Part shown: positions 13,702-21,048 of the stretch, one piece after another | Numbering within the stretch: the stretch's first letter is position 1 | Layout: every line of letters starts with the position of its first letter | Assembly: GCA_018003515.1 (NCBI GenBank) | Contig: JAGNDO010000015.1 | Location: 1-37,672 of the forward strand | Direction of reading: 5' to 3' | Length of the DNA: 37,672 nt | Source of the DNA: Caldilineaceae bacterium | GTDB lineage: Bacteria; Chloroflexota; Anaerolineae; Caldilineales; Caldilineaceae | Translations under genes and position numbers: made by a program | The notes under the pieces: generated by a model | Seen by the model: only the letters and a program-made list of their open reading frames with translations | Databases searched by the model: none | What the model was told of the DNA's origin: nothing

Positions 13702-16700
13702 TCACCCGCTCACCCCTTCAACCCTCTCCCCCTGCAACACCCCGCCCCCCCACGCATCCACCCGCCACCGCCCGCTGATCGTGACCGGCTTCCCCACCGC
13801 CGGGGCCTTTGACCCCTCCGGCTCGATCACCGTGATGTAATTTTGCCCATCATCCAAAAAGAAGCCCTTGCCCCCAGTCCACCCTGGCAGACGCGCCCCG
13901 GCCATGGTGATGCGCCGCCCCGGCTGCAAGTGCGCCTCGGCCAGGGGGACGCAATCCGGCGGCAGGGTGACGGTCTGGACTGGGTGGACACTGATCGGCT
14001 GTCCCAAAATCTGCCGCTCCCACGTCACCCGCTGGGATGGGGTCTCGGCGGGCACGGACGGCGACCCGCCCGCCTGGCCAAAGTCAAAGCCCAACTGGGC
14101 CACCGTCCCCGCCCGGCGGATCTCGTCGGCCTCAAACAGCAGCGCCGCCCGGCTCGATCCCAGGCCATCCAGCGCACCGCAGCAGATCAAATGCTCGATC
14201 TCCTTGGCCCGCAGATCGACCCGGTGCAGCAGATCCCGCAGATCCCCAAAGGGCCGCCCCGCCACAATCGCCCGCACGGAGGTGTGGCGCAGGTCGCGGA
14301 TTTGGCCCAAGCCCATGTAAAGAATGGCGAATGGCGAATGGCGATCCATCGACGGCAAATCTGCCCCTCCCCCAATCTGGGGGAGGCTGGGAGGGGGTGC
14401 TGTTCCCAATACAAACCGGCTTCCGCTGTAGTTGATATGCGGCGGACGCACCCCAATCCCCAGCCGCCGGGCCTCGGCAATATAGACCGCTTGATGGTGA
14501 AAGCCACCCCAATCCGCCAGCCGGGCGCACAAAAATTCCGCCGGGAAGTGAGCTTTCATGTACGCGCTGCGATAGCTGACGTCCGCATACGCGGTGGCGT
14601 GGCCTTGGTTGAATCCGTAGCCCGCGAAGGCCTCAACCTGGGTCCACAGGGTTTCGGCCTGTTTCGCAGAAAAGCCCGGCCCGCCCGGACGCATACACCC
14701 GGCGATAAATTTGTCCCGCAAAGCCGCCATCTCTGCGGCCTGGAATTTGCTCATGCCCCGGCGCAGATGTTCGGCGTCGGACCAGGCCAGCCCGGCGATC
14801 TCCACGGCCACCCGCAGGATTTGCTCTTGGAAAAGCAGCACGCCTTGGGTTTTGCCCAAAATCGGGGCCAAAGATGGATGCAGAAAGCTGACCCGCTCCT
14901 CGCCCCGATAGCGGCGCACGAAGGCGGCGGCCATGCCCCCGGTGGCCGGGCCGGGTTTGAAGAAGGCGTTGGCCACGGCCAAATCCTGCACGGAGCGGGC
15001 CTTGAGCTGGCGCAAGGTGCGCTGCGCCCCGGACGACTCGCACTGAAAGACGCCCACGGTTTCACCCAACCTCAACATCTCACCGGTAATCCCGTCGTCC
15101 GTGGGGATGCGGGCCGTGCGAAAGGTCGGATCATGCCGCGCCCGCACCATCTCCGCCGCATCGGCCAGGACGGTCAGGGCGCGGATGCCCAGCAGGTCCA
15201 TCTTAACCAGGCCGATGGCTTCCACGTCGCCGTGGTCGAACTGGGTGGTGTTGAAGCCCTTGGGCGTCCATTGCAGGGGCACGATGTCGGTCAGCGGCCC
15301 CGGCGTCACCACCACGCCGCCGGGGTGGACGCTGATGTGATGGGGCTGGCCCACCAATTCGTACCCCTCCCGCATGGCCCGCCGGTGCAACGGGTCGCTG
15401 ATCTCGGCCAAAATTTCGTCCACGGATTTGCGCTCTCGCCGCCGGGGGTCTGGGTGCCAGCCGCGGGGCAACCGCTTCAGCAGCCCGGCGATGGCCTCCT
15501 TGTCCAGCCCATAGGCCTTGGCCGTCTCTCCCACGGCAGACTTGGCCTGCATGGTGCTGATGGTCGCCACCAAAGCCACCCGGTCGGCCCCATGCTTGTC
15601 CCGAATATAGCCCAGCACTTCGTCTCGCCGCCGGGAACAAAAATCTAAATCAATATCCGGCGGCTCCCGGCGTGCCGGGTTCAAAAAGCGCTGAAAGAGC
15701 AGGTCGTGCAAGATCGGATCCACGGTCGTGATGCCCAACGCGTACGCCGCCAAACTGTTGGCCACACTGCCCCGGGTGCTCACCGGAATGTCTCGGCTGT
15801 GGGCGTAGCGCACCACATCCGCCACCAGCAAAAAGAGCGGCGCATAGCCATGCCGCCCAATCGCCGCCAGCTCCGCATCCAGCCGGGCGGGGATGGCCGG
15901 GTCCGGGTCCGCCCCATATCGCCCCACCAGCCCAGCCTCCGCCGCCGCCCGCAACGCCTCATCCGCCGACTGGCCCGCGGGCAGATCCAACACCGGCCAG
16001 ATCGGGCGGCCATCGGGCAAAGCCGGACGGCACATTTCCGCAATCTCCCCGGCCTGGGCCAGCGCCTCCGGCACATCCGCAAAGCGCTCGGCCATCTGCC
16101 CTGGGGAAAGCCAGTGCAGATCCAGCGCCGCATCCCCCCCATCGGGCAGGGCGGACGCCGGCACCTCCTGCACCCGGCAGTTGCGGTCCATGGCGGCCAA
16201 CAGTTTCAGCTTGGATTTTTCGTTTGGGAAAAGGGTGTAAATGGGTTGGACAGCCACCGTCCCAACCCCAAAGCGACGGGCCAGATCGTAGATCTGGGGG
16301 CCAAAACTTCCTCCTTCCCCCCCAGGCCGCTCCTGGGTCAAAAAGAGTTTCGCATCAAAGACCCCGGCCAGCCGAGCCACATAGCCCAGCGCCGCCGCCT
16401 GATCCTCCCCGGCCAGCAAGGTTTGCAACCAATCCATCCGCCCCCCGACCAGGCAGATCAGCCCATCCCGGTTGGCCCGCAGATCCGCCCACGCCACCCC
16501 CCGCTGCACCGCCTCCACCCGGTCGGGCCGGGCCTGCACCGCCGACGACAGGCGACAGAGAGAGCGGTAGCCGTCCGGCCCATCGGCCAACAGCACCAGC
16601 CGCCCCGCCCCCAACCCATCCAGCCCCGGCAGATCCACCGGCGGCTGCACCGTCAACACCATCCCCGTGATGGGCTGAATCCCCGCCGCCCCGCACGCCC

Positions 16701-16857
16701 GCTGAAAGGCCACCGCCCCCACCAACGCATTCGTATCCGTCAGCGCCAGGTGGGAGAGGCCGTCCGCCTTCGCCCGCGCCACCAGATCCTCGATGGACGC
16801 GGTCGCACCGAGCAAAGAATAATGGGAATGAACGTGGAGGTGGGTAAACATCATCAT
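13702..16857 (-). CDS. dnaE: DNA polymerase III alpha-type subunit, probably DnaE2/ImuC-like
   Basis: 1051 aa, shorter than replicative DnaE (about 1160) and typical of the second, error-prone type (DnaE2). Three successive ATGs (16857, 16854, 16851) can start it. The PHP domain begins HLHVHSHYSLL, but the usual LTDH is LTDT, so PHP metal binding may be impaired. The palm aspartates are present: PDIDLDF near residue 401 and VKMDLLG near 552. Other conserved segments are LLFQEQILRVAVEIAG, GYGFNQGHATAYA and a C-terminal OB-fold. A Pro-rich insertion (PPPSLPQIGGGADLP and the following HSPFAI) is encoded by repeat DNA. No imuA/imuB or dinB is adjacent. It may act in translesion synthesis; a lineage-specific replicative role cannot be excluded. 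Confidence 0.88.
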   Translation of the reverse strand: MMMFTHLHVHSHYSLLGATASIEDLVARAKADGLSHLALTDTNALVGAVAFQRACGAAGIQPITGMVLTVQPPVDLPGLDGLGAGRLVLLADGPDGYRSLCRLSSAVQARPDRVEAVQRGVAWADLRANRDGLICLVGGRMDWLQTLLAGEDQAAALGYVARLAGVFDAKLFLTQERPGGEGGSFGPQIYDLARRFGVGTVAVQPIYTLFPNEKSKLKLLAAMDRNCRVQEVPASALPDGGDAALDLHWLSPGQMAERFADVPEALAQAGEIAEMCRPALPDGRPIWPVLDLPAGQSADEALRAAAEAGLVGRYGADPDPAIPARLDAELAAIGRHGYAPLFLLVADVVRYAHSRDIPVSTRGSVANSLAAYALGITTVDPILHDLLFQRFLNPARREPPDIDLDFCSRRRDEVLGYIRDKHGADRVALVATISTMQAKSAVGETAKAYGLDKEAIAGLLKRLPRGWHPDPRRRERKSVDEILAEISDPLHRRAMREGYELVGQPHHISVHPGGVVVTPGPLTDIVPLQWTPKGFNTTQFDHGDVEAIGLVKMDLLGIRALTVLADAAEMVRARHDPTFRTARIPTDDGITGEMLRLGETVGVFQCESSGAQRTLRQLKARSVQDLAVANAFFKPGPATGGMAAAFVRRYRGEERVSFLHPSLAPILGKTQGVLLFQEQILRVAVEIAGLAWSDAEHLRRGMSKFQAAEMAALRDKFIAGCMRPGGPGFSAKQAETLWTQVEAFAGYGFNQGHATAYADVSYRSAYMKAHFPAEFLCARLADWGGFHHQAVYIAEARRLGIGVRPPHINYSGSRFVLGTAPPPSLPQIGGGADLPSMDRHSPFAILYMGLGQIRDLRHTSVRAIVAGRPFGDLRDLLHRVDLRAKEIEHLICCGALDGLGSSRAALLFEADEIRRAGTVAQLGFDFGQAGGSPSVPAETPSQRVTWERQILGQPISVHPVQTVTLPPDCVPLAEAHLQPGRRITMAGARLPGWTGGKGFFLDDGQNYITVIEPEGSKAPAVGKPVTISGRWRVDAWGGGVLQGERVEGVSG
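14322..14400 (-). repeat. Repeat element inserted in frame within dnaE
   Basis: The + strand shows (GAATGGC)x3 at 14322-14342 and then the palindrome CCTCCCCCAATCTGGGGGAGG with a GGGAGGGGG flank (14363-14397). The same palindrome family lies in the intergenic region at 37296-37441. The polymerase frame runs through it without a stop. Confidence 0.75.
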
Positions 16858-16905
16858 GGCCCGGTGGGGTGGGCGCTGGGGAGGTGTGTCAAAATGGAAG
16901 ACCGC

Positions 16906-17235
16906 CTAATCCTGAGATTCGTCGCTGGAATCGGGTCCAAATACCTCGTCGAAGAACTGTTCCCGATCCAATCCCGCTTGCCATCGACGGTGCCATTCGA
17001 CGGAGTCGAGCGTGTTCGTTGGAGTCGTCTGGTCCTGGGACTTGATCCGCTCAATCTCGATCAACGTATCCGCAGTCAAATAGCTCTCGCCGCAGTGGGG
17101 GCAACCGATCACGGGAACATTTTCGATGACGTGCAGATCATCGCCTTGCCCATAGCTTCGGGAAACCATGCGCAAGATTGCCCCAGATTGTTCGCATAAA
17201 TCGCAGGTCAGAGTTGTGTCGTTCTGGTATGTCAT
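16906..17235 (-). CDS. YgiT-type zinc finger (MqsA N-terminal-like) protein
   Basis: 109 aa. ATG at 17235 is preferred over upstream codons because an extended -10 lies directly before it. Two CxxC pairs (CDLC and CPHC) bracket a beta segment with VIENVPVIGCPHCGESYLTADT, the classic YgiT zinc-ribbon signature. In type II systems such proteins are antitoxins to MqsR or to DUF4258-like toxins. Here the C-terminal HTH of full MqsA is missing and the tail is simply acidic (DEVFGPDSSDESQD). No toxin gene is adjacent; the upstream region is a repeat array. It could be a solitary antitoxin or an unrelated zinc-ribbon regulator. Confidence 0.8.
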   Translation of the reverse strand: MTYQNDTTLTCDLCEQSGAILRMVSRSYGQGDDLHVIENVPVIGCPHCGESYLTADTLIEIERIKSQDQTTPTNTLDSVEWHRRWQAGLDREQFFDEVFGPDSSDESQD

Positions 17236-17244
17236 AGTTTGCCT

Positions 17245-17253
17245 ATCGTAGCA
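17245..17253 (-). promoter_or_regulatory. Extended -10 for the zinc finger gene, near-leaderless
   Basis: On the minus strand TGCTACGAT stands nine bases before the ATG at 17235. The predicted leader is two or three bases at most. No ribosome binding site is present. Confidence 0.55.
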
Positions 17254-17356
17254 CATTTTGGCGCAATATCGCAACGCCGAAAAAACGGTGAGGGTGTGTC
17301 ATCTTCTCGAAACGGGTTTGCCGGGTGTAGGACATCAAGCGTTCGATGCACCTGAA

Positions 17357-17508
17357 CATTCCGGGAAAGGGCCGGGCGATCTTGGGTCGAGTCAAAAGCG
17401 TTGGCCCATTCCCGGAATGGTGGCGGAACGCGGCGATCCGCCCCTCAATCCCGGAATGGGCCAACAAATCTGCCTTAGCGCGAGAAGAACCGGCCCATTC
17501 CGGGATTG
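17357..17508. repeat. Array of four alternating REP-like units
   Basis: Four 17-bp units fitting GGCCCATTCCSGGAWTG (one with TTT for ATT) lie at 17357-17373 (-), 17403-17419 (+), 17446-17462 (-) and 17492-17508 (+). Orientation alternates and the spacers are 29, 26 and 29 bp. Centres are about 43-46 bp apart. It fills most of the gap 17236-17549, in which no gene is seen. Confidence 0.8.
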
Positions 17509-17549
17509 CCCGTCTCGTTTCCAACGTTACGGTGCATACCCAAACAGGG

Positions 17550-17741
17550 TCAAACCACGCTATTCGGCACCTTCGCCAACTCCGCCAAAAAGACCGCCCG
17601 ATCCTCCTCATCCCCAATCGCCGTACCCGTGGACTGGGCCGCGGCGTAGTGGATTGCGTGCAGTTCCCCATCCCCCATCACCGCCGCCGCCCTCGCCATG
17701 ACCGCGTGGGCGAAGGCCAGATCCCAGTCCTTTCCCCTCAC
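17550..17741 (-). CDS. Small protein, possibly the C-terminal remnant of a longer gene
   Basis: Read from the GTG at 17741, which overlaps the stop of the glycosylase gene as TAGTG, the product is 63 aa. It contains WDLAFAHAVMARAAAVMGD and AIGDEEDRAVFLAELAKVP. This two-helix pattern with a D-E-E-D-R-x-x-F ending resembles the last third of TPR-like hypothetical proteins of roughly 150 aa. The missing N-terminal part and the abutting glycosylase gene suggest truncation, although the coupled start would allow translation. Low certainty both as gene and as family. Confidence 0.45.
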   Translation of the reverse strand: MRGKDWDLAFAHAVMARAAAVMGDGELHAIHYAAAQSTGTAIGDEEDRAVFLAELAKVPNSVV

Positions 17742-18376
17742 TATCGACTCAAATAGTGATGCCACAAAATCCGCGCCGCCACGGCCCGCACTGGACGCCA
17801 CGCTTCGCCAATCTCGCCCATCTCTGCCGCGGAGGGGTCATGGTCCAGCCCTTTGACTTCGCGGGCGGCGACGACCAGCGCCCGGTCGCCGATGGGCCAC
17901 ATGTCTGCCCGGCGCAGGGCCATGAGCAGGTAGACGTCCGCGGTCCAGGGGCCGATGCCTTTGAGGGCGGTGAGGGCGGACTGGGCTTCGGCATCGGGCA
18001 GGTGCGCCATGCCGTCCAAGTCCAGTTCCCCGGTCAAGACGGCGTGGGCCAGGAGGCGGGCGTAGCGGATCTTCTGGCGGCTAAAACCAACCCGGCGCAG
18101 GGTTTCGTCGTCCAGGGCCAGGAGGCTTTGGGGCGTGAGCGGGTCCGCTTCGATCTTCAGCCGATCCAGGGCGGCCTGGGCCGAGGCCAGGGAGACCTGC
18201 TGTTCCAGGATAATGTGGACCAGGGTGACGAAGCCCGGTTCACGGGTCCAAAAGGGGGGCGGGCCGAAGCGGTCCACCACCCCGGCCAGATCCGGGTCCG
18301 CGGCGCAGAGGGCGGTGATGTGGTGGGCGTAGCTTTCGGGGGTGAGAGAATTGGGTGGGGCGGGATGGGTTTGCAT
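17741..18376 (-). CDS. HhH-GPD base-excision DNA glycosylase (AlkA-like, 3-methyladenine glycosylase 2 type)
   Basis: 211 aa. The helix-hairpin-helix LKGIGPWTADVYLLMAL (near residues 137-153) is followed by PIGDRAL with the catalytic aspartate at about residue 164. The upstream helices carry LEQQVSLASAQAALDRL and GFSRQKIRYARLLA, typical of AlkA and its relatives. There is no C-terminal Cys cluster, so it is not an Fe-S endonuclease III. It should remove alkylated purines from DNA. Start at 18376 is supported by a promoter directly upstream with seven bases to the ATG, implying leaderless mRNA. It shares its last base with a possible small downstream gene. Confidence 0.9.
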   Translation of the reverse strand: MQTHPAPPNSLTPESYAHHITALCAADPDLAGVVDRFGPPPFWTREPGFVTLVHIILEQQVSLASAQAALDRLKIEADPLTPQSLLALDDETLRRVGFSRQKIRYARLLAHAVLTGELDLDGMAHLPDAEAQSALTALKGIGPWTADVYLLMALRRADMWPIGDRALVVAAREVKGLDHDPSAAEMGEIGEAWRPVRAVAARILWHHYLSR

Positions 18377-18383
18377 GGGGGAT

Positions 18384-18392
18384 ATTTTACCA
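18384..18392 (-). promoter_or_regulatory. Extended -10 for the glycosylase gene, leaderless
   Basis: TGGTAAAAT on the minus strand (TG-n-TAAAAT) is seven bases from the start codon. No ribosome binding site separates them. Confidence 0.65.
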
Positions 18393-18418
18393 CAGGCGGC
18401 TGTTTCAAGGCTTGACTA

Positions 18419-18456
18419 TGGCAAAAGGCAAAGTGCAAAAGGCAAAAGGCAAAAGT
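18419..18456. repeat. GGCAAAA heptamer repeat
   Basis: Several degenerate copies of GGCAAAA (some GGCAAAG or TGCAAAA) in a row. The same string recurs at 23913-23950 beside the dGTPase gene. Confidence 0.7.
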
Positions 18457-18522
18457 GTGTGGTTTTGGAAGTCCAAGGAGTTCCAAAACCAGAACGAAGG
18501 TGCAACGATTTTGACAACAACC

Positions 18523-19968
18523 TCACCGTGGCCTCGTGGCCATAGCTGGGGTGGTCAGATCGACGCCATATTCGGCCAAAAGATAGGCGTGCCAGCCAGC
18601 CTCAAAGGCTGTGTAGTCCAGGCCAAACTGGTCAACCGTCACTTGCTGCCATTTTGCGCCGTCGCCAAGCGCCCGTATCAGATCGGGAATCGCGTCGGGG
18701 CCGAACGCGTCTGCCACATAGTCCAGGACGGTAGCCACGGCCAGAGATTGCCCTTTGACCGATGGATCCGACACGCCTGACCAGTGTACGGATACAGGGG
18801 TGTACAGATGCATAATGTGTGTTGCCGGAACCATGGGAGACAAGACGATGGGCGGGGCAAGGTCACAGGGCAGGTAGACACCCAAGCCCCATCCGGACTG
18901 ATTCCAAATGGCCATGACCTGACATATCTCATCAAAGCGTTCGGGAAGTTGTTTGGGTCCGAAAGGCAGAGCGCTATATAGCCAGTTCACCAGATCCCCT
19001 CGATATTCGGTGAGGGAATCGCCGCTCTCCCAAGTCAGCCAGAGTTGCACACCCCGGGTGATGTAGCTCGGAATGTAGAGATCATCACCGAGCCGAGGAT
19101 GCATGACTTGCCGAATGACATCGTCGCTCAACAGATAGATGGCCCCTTCCACCAGTACGTCTGCGTCGGTGATGGACTCTGGCACAGGCAGCAGGAATGG
19201 TGACGGCAGGATCAGAGCCATATGTTCTTCCGAGCGCCACATGGCCTGTCTCATCGAAACAGGCACGATTGATACCAGGATCTTGTGTTCGACAGTCGCC
19301 TGCTCCCCACATGGCAGGGTCAATCCCATCAGATCGTGTAGCTGCCGATAGCGCTGATCCAACAGAGGCGCGGCAGTCAACACGGTCTGTCTGTCCCGGT
19401 AGCGAAAGTTGAAGACAAAGAATTCGCTTTCCAGGGATGATTCGCTGCCCCAGAACCGTTTGTCCAGGGCCGTGGGCTGCCAGCCCACGCCTGTTTGACG
19501 GTAAAAACGGATCTCTCTGGCCGGCAAGGGCCGGCTGGGTGACACAGTGCGCAGGGAGACCAGGGCCATGTCGCTCAGAAGGTCAAAATCCGTGATCTCA
19601 ACGGACGGGGGCGGTCCCGCACCCAGGGTCTGGCCGGGTTCAGTGAGGTCGGGACAGTTGATCGTCGCCGGGTTGTCCAAATGCGCCCTGCTGCCTAATT
19701 CACACAGAGCCTCTTCCGCGGCCACGGACTGACTCAACTCTCCTTCGATTTTGGACAGACCGACCTGGGCCTGCCACCAAAGAGTAAGACCACTCCCCAA
19801 CACGATGATCCCTGCCAGAACCAGCGTGGCGATCCACGCTGGGGCCAGGGGTCGTCTCTCTTCAGAGGATTGCTCATGACAATACTGGGCCAACAAGCTT
19901 TCCGGCGCGGATTCCTTGTCCCAGTCTTCGTCGGCCAAAAGTACATGCCACTCACATTTGATCCCCAT
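18523..19968 (-). CDS. Single-pass membrane protein resembling a degenerate MA-type metallopeptidase
   Basis: 481 aa. The ATG at 19968 follows GGAGGTG at six bases; an open extension upstream is rejected. Residues about 1-40 are cytoplasmic and acidic, then one TM helix (WIATLVLAGIIVLGSGLTLWW). The large outer domain ends in VADAFGPDAIPDLIRALGDG and FGLDYTAFEAGWHAYLLAEYG, which resembles the C-terminal part of M1/MA-clan (gluzincin) peptidases, where a Trp-containing final helix is usual. The expected HExxH is not present; the corresponding area reads VIRQVMHPRLG and SYITRGVQLWLTWES. It is probably catalytically inactive. The relationship is inferred from pattern and order only. Role unknown, possibly sensing at the membrane. 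Confidence 0.6.
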   Translation of the reverse strand: MGIKCEWHVLLADEDWDKESAPESLLAQYCHEQSSEERRPLAPAWIATLVLAGIIVLGSGLTLWWQAQVGLSKIEGELSQSVAAEEALCELGSRAHLDNPATINCPDLTEPGQTLGAGPPPSVEITDFDLLSDMALVSLRTVSPSRPLPAREIRFYRQTGVGWQPTALDKRFWGSESSLESEFFVFNFRYRDRQTVLTAAPLLDQRYRQLHDLMGLTLPCGEQATVEHKILVSIVPVSMRQAMWRSEEHMALILPSPFLLPVPESITDADVLVEGAIYLLSDDVIRQVMHPRLGDDLYIPSYITRGVQLWLTWESGDSLTEYRGDLVNWLYSALPFGPKQLPERFDEICQVMAIWNQSGWGLGVYLPCDLAPPIVLSPMVPATHIMHLYTPVSVHWSGVSDPSVKGQSLAVATVLDYVADAFGPDAIPDLIRALGDGAKWQQVTVDQFGLDYTAFEAGWHAYLLAEYGVDLTTPAMATRPR

Positions 19969-20079
19969 TGCGCCACCTCCGTTCCTGTGCAGTGCAGAAA
20001 AACACCGCTCCGGAGAACAATCCAGCTCAAAAAGATGGGATGCGACAAATAAGGGCCTCGCCTGCGGCGGGGACACGGT

Positions 20080-20268
20080 TCAAATTATCGACAACAAGCG
20101 CGAACTCGGCGATGTTAAGCAGGGTAGAGGCAAAGACAAGCGGCATGCGCGTTCAGGAGCGGGCGAAGAGATATAAACTCGGATGGGGCATTGGGCAATG
20201 AAAAGTGCGAAGGGCCTCAACGGGTGGCGGGGGATCGTACAAGTAATGGTAAAGAGAGCCAGGAGCAT
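20080..20268 (-). CDS. Possible 62-aa leader ORF
   Basis: The ATG at 20268 is preceded by AAGGAGG at five bases, and an extended -10 (TGATATAAT, 20322-20314 on the minus strand) stands upstream. The product (MLLALFTITCTIPRHPLRPF and on) has no recognisable family and is Cys/Pro/Ser-rich. It may be a regulatory leader for the membrane protein gene at 18523-19968, a gene remnant, or chance. The rest of the region 19969-20408 holds nothing else I can support. Confidence 0.3.
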   Translation of the reverse strand: MLLALFTITCTIPRHPLRPFALFIAQCPIRVYISSPAPERACRLSLPLPCLTSPSSRLLSII

Positions 20269-20313
20269 TCTCGCCTCCTTGGGGAACCAAAAACCAATCT
20301 AGGTTGTGTCTCT

Positions 20314-20322
20314 ATTATATCA
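20314..20322 (-). promoter_or_regulatory. Extended -10 promoter upstream of the membrane protein gene
   Basis: TGATATAAT on the minus strand is a perfect extended -10. Transcription from here would give a leader of about 340 nt before the start at 19968. Confidence 0.5.
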
Positions 20323-20408
20323 CCCTTGTCAATGATGCATTTGCATCAGATCACCCTGATACACGCCAGGCTGACCACAAACCAGGAATTCAAATTTGAT
20401 GCAGTCAA

Positions 20409-20460
20409 AAAACAGAGGGGGCATCGAGATCTCCTGAGATCTCGATGCCCCCTCTGTTTT
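20409..20460. terminator. 25-bp perfect hairpin, bidirectional terminator
   Basis: The arms 20409-20433 and 20436-20460 are exact complements with an inner GGGGGCATCGAGATCTC and outer AAAACAGAG / CTCTGTTTT. It lies just after the stop codon of the PPOX gene. Its core is shared with the hairpin at 20973-21028. Confidence 0.85.
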
Positions 20461-20473
20461 CTTTAGCACGGGA

Positions 20474-20896
20474 CTACCAAGTATAGACATGCTCCGGCGT
20501 CAGCTTGACCAGCAGATTCTCCGGCGAGTGGATCCACTCCTGGGGGTCGGTGGCCAGGACGCCATCCGGGCCGAGGTAGCGGGTGTAGATGCGGGTGAAC
20601 ATCTCTGTGTTGAAGTCATTCGGGCCGGTGAGCAGGTCTGCGGTGCCTTCGAAGAGGGCGGCGCGCAGGGAGAGGCCGCTCTCGTCCACGTCGATCACCA
20701 CGGAACAGCGGGGGTTGGCCAGGAGTTCCCGACCTTTGCGGGTGCTACGGAAGACGCTGATCCACAGGGTGCCCTCCTCCCACAGATACCAGACCGGGGT
20801 GACGTGGGGCTGGCCGGTCTGCGGGTTGGCCGTGCCCAGGCGGGCCAGGAGGGGGCGGGACAGGAAGGTTTCCAGGTCGGTTGTGTTTTGGGTCAT
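20474..20896 (-). CDS. PPOX-fold (pyridoxamine 5'-phosphate oxidase-like) flavin/F420-type protein
   Basis: 140 aa, normal for this split-barrel family. ATG at 20896 gives the usual beginning LETFLSRPLLARLGTANPQTG, then QPHVTPVWYLWEEGTLWISV, with the strand order typical of the family, RKGRELLANPRCSVVIDVDE and a C-terminal LVKLTPEHVYTW. Upstream in-frame codons are translated repeat DNA (IPNPQSP) and are excluded. GAGGA lies a few bases before the ATG. Such proteins bind FMN, F420 or haem and act on varied substrates; which applies is not visible. It is bracketed by two related hairpins, so it is probably transcribed alone. Confidence 0.85.
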   Translation of the reverse strand: MTQNTTDLETFLSRPLLARLGTANPQTGQPHVTPVWYLWEEGTLWISVFRSTRKGRELLANPRCSVVIDVDESGLSLRAALFEGTADLLTGPNDFNTEMFTRIYTRYLGPDGVLATDPQEWIHSPENLLVKLTPEHVYTW

Positions 20897-20912
20897 GGGG
20901 TCCTCGATTTGA

Positions 20913-20955
20913 GATTGGGGATTGGGGGTTGGGGATTGGGGATTGGGGATTGGGG
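20913..20955. repeat. GGGATTG heptamer repeat
   Basis: About six copies of GGGATTG (one variant with GGGGGTT) upstream of the PPOX start. The same heptamer occurs at 24835-24857, at 27124-27194 in both orientations, and inside the coding region near 35502-35520. Confidence 0.8.
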
Positions 20956-20972
20956 TGTGAACGCCTCGACGT

Positions 20973-21028
20973 AAAAGAACCGGGGGCATTGAGATCTCGA
21001 AATGATCTCGATGCCCCCCGGTTCTTTT
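20973..21028. terminator. Hairpin terminator sharing its core with 20409-20460
   Basis: Arms 20973-20996 and 21004-21028 (outer AAAAGAACC / GGTTCTTTT, inner GGGGGCATTGAGATC) with one bulged C and a seven-base loop. It ends the lipoprotein transcript. Confidence 0.8.
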
Positions 21029-21048
21029 AACGAGGATTCTGTCTTGGA

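Noticed and set aside
13843-17199. Long + strand open frames opposite dnaE (13843-15648 and 15706-17199)
   Set aside because: Antisense shadows of a G/C-rich gene; low-complexity Arg/Pro/His products, no ribosome binding sites, no domains.
17357-17508. CRISPR array
   Set aside because: Units are short, alternate in direction and are palindromic; spacers are only 26-29 bp, and no cas gene is nearby.
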